DNA of 64,000 nucleotides from contig NZ_CP036426.1 in the NCBI RefSeq assembly GCF_007752535.1, forward strand, positions 1,984,001 through 2,048,000, given 5' to 3'. The notes beneath the pieces were generated by a model. The model searched no databases and was not told the DNA's origin. It saw only the letters and a program-made list of their open reading frames with translations. Positions within the stretch are counted from its first letter, which is position 1. Every line of letters begins with the position of its first letter. Source of the DNA: Tautonia plasticadhaerens (GTDB lineage: Bacteria > Planctomycetota > Planctomycetia > Isosphaerales > Isosphaeraceae). The translations under genes were made by a program, and so were the position numbers. This document shows positions 18,397-27,492 of the stretch, piece by piece.

Positions 18397-19843
18397 TACT
18401 ACTCCGTTAGTTGCTCGGGAGGTGGGTCGACGAGTCCCCGGCAGTAGGGGCAGTCGTGCCGGCAGATCGGGGCCAGCAGGCGTTGCAGCGCCCGGCGGAT
18501 CGACGGCAGCGTGATCACCGGACCTCGGCGCCCCCCCTTTTGCCCGGCCGGGGTCGACCCCGGCGGGCTCGCCGCTGCTCGAGTGCCAGGAAGCCGTAGG
18601 CCAGCATCACCAGGCAGGCGTGGTGGTGGAACCCGCGCCAGGAGCGGCCCTCGAAGTGGTCCAGCCCGAGTTCCTCCTTCATCTGCTGGTAGCCCTGCTC
18701 CACCGGCCAGCGGCTCCGCCACAGCCGCACTGCCCGCAGGCGGCTGGTGCCCGCCGGCAGGTCGCTGAAGGCGTACTTGAGCTTGCCGTCGGCCTGCTCC
18801 TCGATCAGCAGCCAGAGCGGCTCCTCGCCGGCACAGTCGCCGGTGGCCCAGCCGTGCCCCGGCCAGACCCGCAGCCAGGCGAAGCGGCCCGACATCGGGC
18901 CCTTCGTCCCTTCGCGCCAGGTGACCTTCCGCCGCGGCGTCCGCGAGGCCAGCTCCCTCAGGCTGACCGGCCGGGGGGATCCCTCGGCCAGGCGGGGCCG
19001 CTTCTGCGGGCGGCCGCCCGTCGCGGCCGTCGGCTCGATCCACCGGGGCTCCTCGGTGAAGACCACCAACTCGTCGGTGACGCCGACGATATAGTGCAGG
19101 CCACGCTCGGCCAGGCCGGCGCGGGACGGCCCGGAGACGCCGTAGCCGGCGTCGGCCAGCACCAGCTGCCCCGGCAGCCCCTCGCCACGGACCCGGTCCA
19201 GCAGCTCCAAGGCGATCTGCCCCTTGGTCAGCATCCGCCGCTCCGGCTCGGGCACGCCCGCCCGGTCGAGGCGCGCCTCGTCCCCCAGCCAGCTCTCCGG
19301 CAGGTACAGCCGCAGGTCGAGCGGGCAGTGCCCCTTCGGGCTGACGTAGTGCACCGAGACGGCGCACTGGCAGTTGGCCTTCTTGCCCAGCGCGCCGCAG
19401 TGCTGACGCTGCACCCCGACGGAGTGCTTGCCCTGCTTGGGGAAGGTCGTGTCGTCGATGACGAAGATGCCGGCCGGGTCGGCGAAGCACTCGGCCATGA
19501 CGGCCCTGTAGCGCTTCCAGGCCGCCTGCTCGTCCCAGGGGCTCTGGCTGACGAACTGCTGCAGCGCCTGCTCGGGGTCCTTGACGGCCAGCTCGGGCGG
19601 CAGGGGGACGCGTCGGGAGAGCGGCTCGATGCTCTTGCGCTCGCCGTCGGTGATCAGGCCGCGGAGATAGACCGGGCACCAGCGGGCGGGCCGATCGAGG
19701 GCGAAGGCGTCGCGGAAGCGGGCGGCGTAGGCGTCGAGGCGTGAGAGGGCCTCGGGGTCGAGTTCGGGGGTGTAGGTCTTGCTCATACCACCTGGTACGA
19801 ACAAGACCCCGGGGCTGGTTCGTAGTGGCTAACGGAGTAGTAC
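18397..19843 (-). mobile_element. IS701-family insertion sequence, copy 1
   Basis: The element is 1447 bp. The outer 14 bases (tactactccgttag at 18397-18410) are repeated exactly inverted at 19830-19843. The flanking bases CTAA at 18393-18396 and 19844-19847 form a 4-bp target duplication, as IS701 relatives make. A single intact transposase gene lies inside. The intact ends and target duplication mean a simple and fairly recent insertion, placed in the middle of the origin/partition repeat region. Confidence 0.9.
18515..19804 (-). CDS. IS701-family DDE transposase (copy 1)
   Basis: 429 residues, complete. The three acidic catalytic positions are visible: the first aspartate in FVIDDTTFPKQGKHSVGVQR (about 120), the second in LVLADAGYGVSG, and the glutamate in RWPVEQGYQQMKEELGLDHF. 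The last is followed by EGRSWRGFHHHACLVMLAYG, the family signature. It shares the same layout with the copy at 35411 (423 residues) but differs at many positions, so the two are different isoforms rather than recent duplicates. Confidence 0.93.
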   Translation of the reverse strand: MFVPGGMSKTYTPELDPEALSRLDAYAARFRDAFALDRPARWCPVYLRGLITDGERKSIEPLSRRVPLPPELAVKDPEQALQQFVSQSPWDEQAAWKRYRAVMAECFADPAGIFVIDDTTFPKQGKHSVGVQRQHCGALGKKANCQCAVSVHYVSPKGHCPLDLRLYLPESWLGDEARLDRAGVPEPERRMLTKGQIALELLDRVRGEGLPGQLVLADAGYGVSGPSRAGLAERGLHYIVGVTDELVVFTEEPRWIEPTAATGGRPQKRPRLAEGSPRPVSLRELASRTPRRKVTWREGTKGPMSGRFAWLRVWPGHGWATGDCAGEEPLWLLIEEQADGKLKYAFSDLPAGTSRLRAVRLWRSRWPVEQGYQQMKEELGLDHFEGRSWRGFHHHACLVMLAYGFLALEQRRARRGRPRPGKRGGAEVR

Positions 19844-19964
19844 TAAAGCCGCTCCTCGGCGAAGCCAGGGGCCTTCGATGCGAACCGTGCCGTCGGTTCG
19901 GACTAGTAAAACCTCCATGCCGCGCCGCATCGCTCAAAATGAGAGCGCAGTCCCCCGGAGTACC

Positions 19965-20365
19965 GGAGGTCTCCAGCAAGATTTTCGATTCTGAAAGCCT
20001 GCTGTGGTCCGGTGTTCCGGAGGAGACGAGGCGCGGGGTGCGACCCTTCCCGGCAGCCGCCGCTCGCGGTGCCAACCTCAATCCTCAATCCTCCGGAGGT
20101 CCGGAATAGCCGAAGCCGCGCATCGAGACCTCCGGAGTACCGGGAGACCGGATAAAACGCGACATGGTGGGGTTCTCCGGAGCACCGGAACTCCGGGAGA
20201 CAGGACGAACGAAGCAATCTGGTCGACCCTCGCTTGTCCCCCGGAGCTCCGGAACCCCGGCACACACCGCTCTCCAACGCGTCCTTGGATACCCCGGAGG
20301 TCCGGAGGACCGGGTTCGGCGATGGCACTTGAGTATTCCGGCGCTCCGGTACTCCGGAATACCCG
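19965..20365. repeat. CCGG-N5-CCGG palindrome array, rep side
   Basis: The palindromes continue beyond the IS: clusters near 19967, 20011, 20093, 20131, 20175, 20239, 20293 and 20336, for example ctccggagcaccgg and ccccggagctccgg. Eight clusters are spaced roughly 40-80 bases apart. Both halves together would make one array of about 0.75 kb once the IS is removed. No gene is present in it. Confidence 0.75.
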
Positions 20366-20573
20366 CGTGTTTTTTGCCATGACAGCCCGAGAGAGTGCTG
20401 CTAGATGCTAAAAGCGAATTAAAGTATCACGCGTTGAACAGAAATGGGCCCCAAGGCTTTCGAGCGACAACGAGCAGCTCACGCTCCCGGCGAACTCAGA
20501 CGGGTCGGGGAGGAGTGCCTCAAGGCTTCGGATCTCCGAGCGGGGCCCATTGCTCCTCTTACATGCAGGCCGC

Positions 20574-20820
20574 TACCGGGATTGGAGGCATTCCGAGAAG
20601 AGCATGCCGTCGGCGGAGAGGCGAGGGGCCTACCGGGATTTCGAGCACATTCGTACCGGGATTTGGGGCATGCCGCTACCGAGGGCGTGGCCGGACGCGC
20701 TACCGGGATTCGGGGCACATCGCTACCGGGATTTCGGGCATTCGTTTACCGTGATCCGGGGCATACGGGCACCGGGATTTGGGGCACGAATGAGCCCGCC
20801 AGTACCGGGATTCCGGGCAT
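20574..20820 (+). repeat. Replication iterons upstream of rep (probable origin)
   Basis: An 18-base unit close to taccgggatttcgggcat recurs at 20574, 20631, 20654, 20677 (degenerate), 20701, 20724, 20747, 20770 and 20803. From 20631 to 20770 the spacing is 23-24 bases, about two helical turns, as expected for initiator-binding iterons. The array ends 120 bases before the initiator gene, and the bases in between (20821-20930) are AT-richer, which fits the unwinding region of an iteron plasmid. Confidence 0.85.
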
Positions 20821-20940
20821 AAAACCACCTCGTAAGTGCTTGGTCCCGCTGCCTTTTTCGGCCCGTAACTCTGTATCTAATAACTCGTGCAATAACACAT
20901 CAACTCGTGGTGCCGTCTTTTCGGTTGAGGGGAGGGGAAC

Positions 20941-22362
20941 ATGTCCAAGGAAGGCGTAGCGGAGATCCTCCCCCACCGGCACGGGCCCCAGAGATACCGC
21001 GACGAGCTCAATTTCGCCGAGTTCCCGATCGCATCGGTCTCGGACACCGTCGCCGAGAACCAGAAGACCCTCGAGTTCACCGACGAGATCTTCGACCCCT
21101 CCTCCGGCAAGCCCGTCGCGAGGACGCTCACCATCACGGCGGCCGACAAGTTCGGGCTACCGACTGCGCTCGACGACGAGGTTTTGCTCGGCCTGATGCA
21201 GCTCTCGTGCGACCAGGGCTTCACCGACAGGAAGGTCCACTTCTCGCGCTACGAGCTGATCAAGCTCCTGGGCTGGAGGGACGAGTCGAAGTCGTACAAG
21301 CGGATCGAGGACTCGCTCAACAGATGGACCGGGGTGACGCTCCAGTACAGGAAGGCCTGGTGGTCGAAGGAGGAGCAGTGCTGGGTCAACGAGACCTTCC
21401 ACGTGATCGACCAGGTGACCGTCTTCGACCGGGAGCGCATCGCCAGGCGGCGCAAGATGGCGAAGGGCTCGCCCGAGAAGGCGCTCTCGTCCTTCGTCTG
21501 GAACGAGACGGTCTTCCAGAGCTTCAAGTCCGGGTACATCAAGTCGCTCGACTTCGACTTCTTCAAGTCGCTCGATTCCGCGATCTCGAAGCGCATGTTC
21601 CGCTTCCTCGACAAGCGTTTCTACCACAAGGGCCGCTGGGAGTTCGACCTGCAGACCTTCGCCTGCGAGCACATCGGGCTCTCGAAGAACTACTCGAACT
21701 CGGAGCTCAAGCGAAAGCTCCTGCCGGCGGTGAGGGAGATCGAGGCCCGCGGGTTCCTCGCGCCGCTCGCCGACGCCGAGCGGTTCCTGAGGCTCCCCCG
21801 GGCAAACTGGAAGGCCGTGTTCGTCAAGGCGGCGAAGAAGCTCGCCGTCATCCCGCAGGAGGGCGACGACTCGCTCGTGAGCGAGCTGGTCGCGCGTGGC
21901 ATCACGCCGCGCAGCGCCCGCAAGCTCGTCTCGCATCACCCGTCGTCGCGCATCGAGGAGAAGGTGCGGCTCTTCGATGGCCTGAAGACTCGGGGAGGCG
22001 AGGGCGCGATTCGCAATCGCGCCGGTTGGCTCTACTCGGCTATTGTCCACAACTATACCGACGCCGAGGCGGTGGCTGTGCCGGCGGCCACGCCCCGGCG
22101 GGACACGGCCGCCGCGCCTCCTCCTCGCGCCAAGTCGGATCCGCCGGAAGAGTCCCTGAAGCCGGAGGCCGTTGCATTCGAGGCATTCTGGGCCGCGCTC
22201 GATGAGGGGGCGAGGCGCGACTTCGAGGCCGCGGCCGTCGCCGCCGCACCGGCGTTCCTCCAGAAGCAGTTCCACGAGGGGAGCGACGCCAAGGGCTCGC
22301 TCTGGAAGGTCACGCGTCAGAGGATCCTCGTCGACTTTTTCTCCTGCTCGAGGGCCGGCTGA
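20941..22362 (+). CDS. rep: Replication initiator protein (RepA/TrfA-like)
   Basis: 473 residues. Residues ~25-330 follow the plasmid initiator pattern of paired winged-helix domains: RDELNFAEFPIASVSD at the start, LLGLMQLSCDQGF, then VHFSRYELIKLLGWRDESKSYKRI, ending WTGVTLQYRKAWW. The second winged helix includes SLDSAISKRMFRFLDKRFYH and LSKNYSNSELKRKLLPAV. The C-terminal ~130 residues are rich in Ala, Pro and charged residues and may interact with host helicase loaders. The ATG has a strong ribosome binding site (gaggggaggggaac). Iterons lie directly upstream, so the protein would bind them to start replication and limit copy number. Confidence 0.88.
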   Translation: MSKEGVAEILPHRHGPQRYRDELNFAEFPIASVSDTVAENQKTLEFTDEIFDPSSGKPVARTLTITAADKFGLPTALDDEVLLGLMQLSCDQGFTDRKVHFSRYELIKLLGWRDESKSYKRIEDSLNRWTGVTLQYRKAWWSKEEQCWVNETFHVIDQVTVFDRERIARRRKMAKGSPEKALSSFVWNETVFQSFKSGYIKSLDFDFFKSLDSAISKRMFRFLDKRFYHKGRWEFDLQTFACEHIGLSKNYSNSELKRKLLPAVREIEARGFLAPLADAERFLRLPRANWKAVFVKAAKKLAVIPQEGDDSLVSELVARGITPRSARKLVSHHPSSRIEEKVRLFDGLKTRGGEGAIRNRAGWLYSAIVHNYTDAEAVAVPAATPRRDTAAAPPPRAKSDPPEESLKPEAVAFEAFWAALDEGARRDFEAAAVAAAPAFLQKQFHEGSDAKGSLWKVTRQRILVDFFSCSRAG

Positions 22363-22592
22363 GTGCCACCGTCGGCCACGGGGCCACCATGGCCCCAGCG
22401 GTGGCGCGGGGCGGAAACCGGCTTCGTATAATGGGACCTCGCGAATGACCGGAAACGCCCGCCGTGGGCTTTCGCCCGGCCGGCCTGCGCCCCGTCATCG
22501 AGGTGCGGCCTGCGAGTTGCGATGGTGGGTCGTTCGGCGGTCTACGCCTTCGCGACGCATCATGCCGCGGACGACAGAGGAACGGAACTGAG

Positions 22593-24098
22593 ATGGATGA
22601 GAACTGCGCACCCCACGACACCTGCGTCCCGACCGGGGTCCCCGGCCTAGACTATGTCCTCGGGGGCGGCTTCCTCAGGCGCGGCTTCTATCTCCTGCAG
22701 GGCGACCCGGGTTCGGGGAAGACGACCTTCGCGCTCCAGTATCTCATGGAGTGCGGGCGGCGGGGCGAGCCCGGCCTCTACGTGACTCTCACCGAGACCA
22801 AGGCCGACCTCGAGCTTGCGTGCCGCTCGCACGGGTGGGCCCTTGATTCGGTCGAGATCTGCGACCTCACCCGGGCCGACTTCAACCTGGCCGGGAAGTC
22901 CGACTACGTCGTCTTCCACCCCTCGGAGGTCGAGCTCGGGGAGACGACACGTCAGATCCTCGCCGAGGTCGAGCGCACGAAGCCCCAGCACCTCGTCTTC
23001 GACGGCCTCTCGGAGCTCCGGCTCCTCGCCGCCGATCCGCTCCGCTACCGCCGGCAGCTCCTGTCCCTCAAGCACCACTTCGAGCAGCAGGGGACGACGG
23101 TCCTCCTCCTCGACGACCGCTCGAACCCCATGGGTCATATCCAGCCCGAGAGCCTGGTGGGGGGCAACATCGTCCTCGAAAAATACCTCCCGGGGTACGG
23201 GGGAGCCAGGCGGCGCCTGAGCGTCACGAAGGTCCGCGGGGCGGACTTCCGGGACGGCTACCACGACTACGAGATTCGCAAGGGAGGGGTGGTCGTGCAC
23301 CCGCGGCTCGTCGCGGCCGAGCACCACGACCGGTTCGAGCCAAAAATGTTCGCGAGCGGGGTCGCAAACCTCGACAAGATGCTCGAGGGCGGTCTCCAGG
23401 CCGGCACGACGACGCTCCTCCTCGGCCCGGCCGGCGTGGGCAAGTCGACCATCGGGATGCAGTACGTCGCCAAGGCCCTGAAGGAGGGGCGAAGGGCCGC
23501 GGTCTTCACCTTCGACGAGGTCATCGAGACCCTCTTCGCCCGGTCGGAAAAGCTTTGCCTGGACGGCATTCGCGGGCACATCGCGTCGGGTCAGCTCCAC
23601 GCCCAGCAAGTCGACCCGGCCGAGCTCTCACCGGGCGAGTTCGCCGACAAGGTGAGTCGCGTCGTCGAGGAGGGGGCAAAGGTCATCGTGATCGACAGCT
23701 TGAACGGCTACCTCTCGGCGATGCCCGAGGAGCGGTTCCTGACCACGCACCTCCACGAGCTCTTCTCGTACCTGAACCAAAAAGGGGTGGTGACGATCGT
23801 CGTCGTGGCGCAGCACGGGCTCCTCATGGCCAACGCGGCGGAGCTGGACGTCAGCTACCTCGCCGACACCGTGCTCCTGCTCCGCTACTTCGAGGTCGAC
23901 GCCCAGATCCGCCAGGCCGTGAGCGTCTTCAAGAAGCGGACCGGCCCGCACGAGCGGAGCTTGCGTGAGCTGCTCATCACGAAGAGTGGCGTGCAGGTCG
24001 GCGAGCCGCTCCGGGATTTCCGCGGCATCCTGACCGGCGTCCCGCAGTACGAGGGGAAGGTGAGGCCCCTGGTGGAGGGGGAGGCGGGCGATGCCTGA
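22593..24098 (+). CDS. KaiC-like double RecA-domain ATPase
   Basis: 501 residues from the ATG at 22593, preceded by gaggaacgga; the longer upstream frame has no family similarity. Two RecA/KaiC domains follow each other. The first has TGVPGLDYVLGGGFLRRG and Walker A GDPGSGKTT (about 37), the second GVANLDKMLEGGLQAGTT and Walker A GPAGVGKST (about 280), with Walker B VIVIDSLNGYL. The KaiC-type glutamate pair after the first strand is replaced (VTLTETKADL). The usual SerThr phosphorylation pair of circadian KaiC is not evident. KaiC-like ATPases of this kind in non-cyanobacteria pair with histidine kinases, and here the next gene is one, overlapping by 8 bases. Confidence 0.9.
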   Translation: MDENCAPHDTCVPTGVPGLDYVLGGGFLRRGFYLLQGDPGSGKTTFALQYLMECGRRGEPGLYVTLTETKADLELACRSHGWALDSVEICDLTRADFNLAGKSDYVVFHPSEVELGETTRQILAEVERTKPQHLVFDGLSELRLLAADPLRYRRQLLSLKHHFEQQGTTVLLLDDRSNPMGHIQPESLVGGNIVLEKYLPGYGGARRRLSVTKVRGADFRDGYHDYEIRKGGVVVHPRLVAAEHHDRFEPKMFASGVANLDKMLEGGLQAGTTTLLLGPAGVGKSTIGMQYVAKALKEGRRAAVFTFDEVIETLFARSEKLCLDGIRGHIASGQLHAQQVDPAELSPGEFADKVSRVVEEGAKVIVIDSLNGYLSAMPEERFLTTHLHELFSYLNQKGVVTIVVVAQHGLLMANAAELDVSYLADTVLLLRYFEVDAQIRQAVSVFKKRTGPHERSLRELLITKSGVQVGEPLRDFRGILTGVPQYEGKVRPLVEGEAGDA

Positions 24099-26550
24099 CG
24101 ATTCCGACGAAGGGCGTCGGCTCGCGCGGCGCGTGCTCATGCTCGCGCCCACGCCCCGGGACGCCGCGATGGCCCAGAGCATCCTGGCCGAGTCGGGGAT
24201 CGAGTCGGCCGTCTTCGACTCGTTCTCAAGGCTCTCCGAAGCGATCGAGGCGGGCGCAGGGACCCTGGTCCTGATGGAGGAGTTCTTCGCCTCCGACGAC
24301 GCGAGGGGGCTGCTCGAGATACTCGCCAGGCAGCCGGCGTGGTCGAGCCTGCCGCTCATCGTCTTCTCTTCCGGCAGGCCGGGGCTCTCGCAGGTGGGTC
24401 CGATCTTACGCTCGCTCCCGAGCGTGGTGCTCCTTGAGCGACCGGTCCGTATCGAGCCGCTTGTCAGCGCCGTCCGCGCCGCACTGTCGGCGAGGGAGAA
24501 GCAGTACGAGATCCACCGCCATCTCGAGGAACTCGAGCGATCCGGAGAAGCGATCCGCCGCAGCGAAGCGAAGCTCCGCTTCCTCGCGGAGCTCGATGCC
24601 GAAACGCGGCCCCTCTCCGAACCCTCCGCGATTACATCGCTCACGGCACGGCTCCTTGGCGAGCACCTGGGCGTCGACCGCTGCGCCTACGCCGAAGTCG
24701 AGGGCGAGGACGTCTTCGTCATCACGGGCAATTACCTGCGGGATGTGCCGAGCATCGTCGGCCGCTGGCCGGTCGCCGCGTTCGGGCGCGAGTGCGCCCG
24801 GCAGATGCTCGCAAACGAGCCGTACGTCGTCACCGATACCGACACGGATCCTCGAATCGGCCCGGACGACCTGCCCGCGTACCGGGCCACGACCATCCGG
24901 GCGGTCATCTGTGTCCCGCTCCACAAGGCGGGCAGGTTCACGGCCGCGATGGCGGTCCACCAGACGACCCCGCGAGGCTGGACCCCGGAGGAAGTCGAGC
25001 TCGTCCAGTTGGTGGTGTCCCGGGTCTGGGAGTCGCTCGAGCGGGCGAGGGCCGTGAGGGGTCTTCGCGAGAGCGAGCAACGCTACCGGACGCTGGCCGA
25101 GAACGTGCAGCAGCTCTTCTGGACCTGCCTCCCCGACGGGCGCTGCGACTACCTGAGCCGCCAGTGGGTCGACTACACCGGCATCCTCGAGGAAGACCAA
25201 CTCGGCCTCGCCTGGCTCTCGCTCGTGATCCATCCGGACGACCGCGAGCGGACGCTGAAGGTCTGGATGGACGCGGTCCAGGACCGCGCGACCTACGACG
25301 TCAATTATCGGATCCGGGGGGCCGACGGCGGCTACCGGTGGTTCAAGACCCGGGGAACTCCCATCCGCGGCGACTCGGGCACCATCGTCAAATGGTTCGG
25401 CACGTGCACCGACATCGACGTGCAGGTGAAGGCGGAGGAGTCGCTGCGCGAGTCGGACCGGAAGAAGGACGAGTTCCTGGCGATGCTGGCCCACGAGCTC
25501 AGGAACCCGCTCTCCGCCGTCGGGAACGCCGTGCAGGTGGTCCGGAGGAGCCAGGCGCCTGAGCACCTGGAGTGGGCCAAGGACGTCATCGACAAGCACG
25601 TGCAGTCGCTCACGCGGATGATCGACGACCTGCTCGACGTCTCGCGCATCACGCGCGGCAAGATCGAGCTCAAGAAGGAGACCCTGGATGTGCTCCCCGT
25701 CCTCGGCGACGCGGTCGAGACCGTGCGACCGCTGATCGACGACCGGGGGCACGACCTCACCATCGCCCACTCCTCCCACCCCATGTGGGTCTCGGCCGAC
25801 CCTCAGCGGCTCGAGCAGGTCGTCGTGAACCTGCTCAACAACGCGGCCAAGTACACCGAGGCGGGCGGCAAGATCACGCTCTCGGCCCGGCCCGACGCCG
25901 GCTCGGTCGCCATCACCGTGGCCGACAACGGCAGCGGCATCCCGCCCGAGAAGATCCCCGAGATGTTCCAGCTCTTCGCACAGGGGGACCGCTCGATCGC
26001 CCGCACGGAAGGGGGCCTGGGGATCGGGCTCACGCTCGTCAAGAATCTCGTCGAGATGCACGGCGGCAGCGTCACGGCCCGGAGCGATGGCGTCGGCAAG
26101 GGGAGCGAGTTCACCGTCCGGCTCCCCGCCGTGGGGGCCCCCAGAGCGGAGCGGCCCGCGAAGGCCGCCGGGGGAGTGGAGCGACCGCAGACGGGCGCAC
26201 GCGTGCTGGTGGTCGACGACAACGAGGACTCCGCCCGCGGACTGGTGAGGCTCCTCACGATGCTGGGCCACGACGTCGAGGCGGCGCTAGACGGCCCCTC
26301 GGCGATCGAGGCGGCGCTGCGGCACCGGCCCGAGTTCGTGCTCCTGGACATCGGCCTGCCCGGGATGGACGGCTACGAGGTGGCCGAGAGGCTGCGGGCC
26401 GAGGGCTTCACCGACGCGACGATCATCGACGTCTCGGGCTACGGGGAAGAGGCGGCGAGGAAGCGTTCGCGCGATGCCGGATTCAACCACCACCTCGTCA
26501 AGCCGGTGGATTACGACCGGCTGGTGGCCCTCATCCGCAGGGAGCATTGA
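24091..26550 (+). CDS. Hybrid histidine kinase coupled to the KaiC-like ATPase
   Basis: 819 residues. The N-terminal ~125 residues resemble a receiver fold (VLMLAPTPRDAAMAQSILAE, then TLVLMEEFFASDD where the phosphoacceptor aspartate should be), so this is a pseudo-receiver. A GAF domain follows (about 165-320), then PAS (LAENVQQLFWTCLPDG, about 335-455), HisKA with the histidine of FLAMLAHELRNPLSA (about 468), and an ATPase domain (NLLNNAAKYTEAGG, GGLGIGLTLVKNL). The C-terminal receiver has VLVVDDNEDSARG and the aspartate in LLDIGLPGMDGYE (about 753). The start lies within the last 8 bases of the KaiC-like gene. An N-terminal pseudo-receiver is a plausible docking site for a KaiC partner, as in clock kinases; this is inference. 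Confidence 0.9.
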   Translation: MPDDSDEGRRLARRVLMLAPTPRDAAMAQSILAESGIESAVFDSFSRLSEAIEAGAGTLVLMEEFFASDDARGLLEILARQPAWSSLPLIVFSSGRPGLSQVGPILRSLPSVVLLERPVRIEPLVSAVRAALSAREKQYEIHRHLEELERSGEAIRRSEAKLRFLAELDAETRPLSEPSAITSLTARLLGEHLGVDRCAYAEVEGEDVFVITGNYLRDVPSIVGRWPVAAFGRECARQMLANEPYVVTDTDTDPRIGPDDLPAYRATTIRAVICVPLHKAGRFTAAMAVHQTTPRGWTPEEVELVQLVVSRVWESLERARAVRGLRESEQRYRTLAENVQQLFWTCLPDGRCDYLSRQWVDYTGILEEDQLGLAWLSLVIHPDDRERTLKVWMDAVQDRATYDVNYRIRGADGGYRWFKTRGTPIRGDSGTIVKWFGTCTDIDVQVKAEESLRESDRKKDEFLAMLAHELRNPLSAVGNAVQVVRRSQAPEHLEWAKDVIDKHVQSLTRMIDDLLDVSRITRGKIELKKETLDVLPVLGDAVETVRPLIDDRGHDLTIAHSSHPMWVSADPQRLEQVVVNLLNNAAKYTEAGGKITLSARPDAGSVAITVADNGSGIPPEKIPEMFQLFAQGDRSIARTEGGLGIGLTLVKNLVEMHGGSVTARSDGVGKGSEFTVRLPAVGAPRAERPAKAAGGVERPQTGARVLVVDDNEDSARGLVRLLTMLGHDVEAALDGPSAIEAALRHRPEFVLLDIGLPGMDGYEVAERLRAEGFTDATIIDVSGYGEEAARKRSRDAGFNHHLVKPVDYDRLVALIRREH

Positions 26551-26618
26551 GCGGGAGCTTCGGCGACCTCCAGGGCCTCCTCCTCCCTCGAGCGGCATCA
26601 ACACGACGGCAAAGGGGC

Positions 26619-26656
26619 GAAGGGCTCGCTGTGGAAGGTGACGCTTCAGCGGATCC
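26619..26656 (+). pseudogene. Relic of the 3' end of a second rep gene
   Basis: In the 282-bp spacer after the kinase, 38 bases match the 3' end of rep at 22290-22327 with five differences and encode KGSLWKVTLQRI, against KGSLWKVTRQRI in rep. Nothing else in the spacer is coding. It is probably the last trace of another replicon fused here. Confidence 0.6.
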
Positions 26657-26832
26657 CGAGGGCCCATCACGCGGACCGCGTGTCGGGCGAACGAGACGAC
26701 GGCGACTAATCGGCCGCCGATCATAATAAGAGATGAGCATACGAGGGTGGGGGGAGGACGGACTTCTCGTTTTACTTGACTTGCCGTGCAGGGTGACTAA
26801 TTTGCCGCACAGAGTAATTCATTGAGGTGGCC

Positions 26833-27420
26833 ATGGATTTCGTTCGTCTCGTTGCCGCGCTGTTAGCCCTCTGCCTATTCTGCTCGTTCCTCAAGCATGC
26901 CCTTTGCCTGGCATGGCGGATCCCGATGATCCTGCTCTTCGGTCACCGAAGGGGAGCCGACCCCGACGTCGACCTCGACGAAGTCGATCCGCAACCAATC
27001 TTGGACATGGACGAGATGCCCTCCTATTACTGCATCCTCGGAAGGGACAGCCGGGGCCGTCGAATCTTCAGGTCGCGGTACGCCGACGGGCGAATCGGCT
27101 ACTTCTATTTTGACAGAGAAGTGTCCGAAGCCCGCAGGCTCGGAAAGACGACGCTCCGCGAAACGACCGAACACCGACGTCCGGACGGCGAGTCCCCTCT
27201 AGCCCTCGGGTGGAAGGGGTTCGATGCAGATTCCTCGCCCTGGGAAATCCTGGGGGTCGCCCGCGACTCCTCGATCAAGGAGATCAAGGCCGCCTACCGC
27301 CGATTGATCACGAAGTTCCACCCGGATCGCTACCAAAACCTCTCCTCAGACGAGATCGCAGACCTCGAGCGGGACACCAAGTTGATCCATGCCGCGTACG
27401 CCAAGCTGGCGAAGTCGTAG
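26833..27420 (+). CDS. Membrane-anchored J-domain protein
   Basis: 195 residues from the ATG at 26833 (gagg lies 5 bases upstream; a GTG two codons earlier is possible). Residues ~4-35 are hydrophobic (LVAALLALCLFCSFL, then AWRIPMILLFG) and would anchor the N-terminus in the membrane. The C-terminal ~65 residues are a J domain: SPWEILGVARDSSIKEIKAA, then ITKFHPDRYQN with the HPD tripeptide that stimulates DnaK ATPase. Between them, residues 55-100 (PSYYCILGRDSRGRRIFRS) look like a small beta domain. A specialised DnaK co-chaperone at the membrane is the likely role. The substrate is unknown. Confidence 0.85.
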   Translation: MDFVRLVAALLALCLFCSFLKHALCLAWRIPMILLFGHRRGADPDVDLDEVDPQPILDMDEMPSYYCILGRDSRGRRIFRSRYADGRIGYFYFDREVSEARRLGKTTLRETTEHRRPDGESPLALGWKGFDADSSPWEILGVARDSSIKEIKAAYRRLITKFHPDRYQNLSSDEIADLERDTKLIHAAYAKLAKS

Positions 27421-27492
27421 ACGCAGAGAGCGCGGGCCGAACGAAGACGAGACATTCGCCACGGGAGGGAGCGGCGGCGCACGGAACCCTTC

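Noticed and set aside
20574-20820. CRISPR array
   Set aside because: Units are 18 bases with 5-base gaps and degenerate copies, with no spacers and no cas genes. They are iterons upstream of an initiator.
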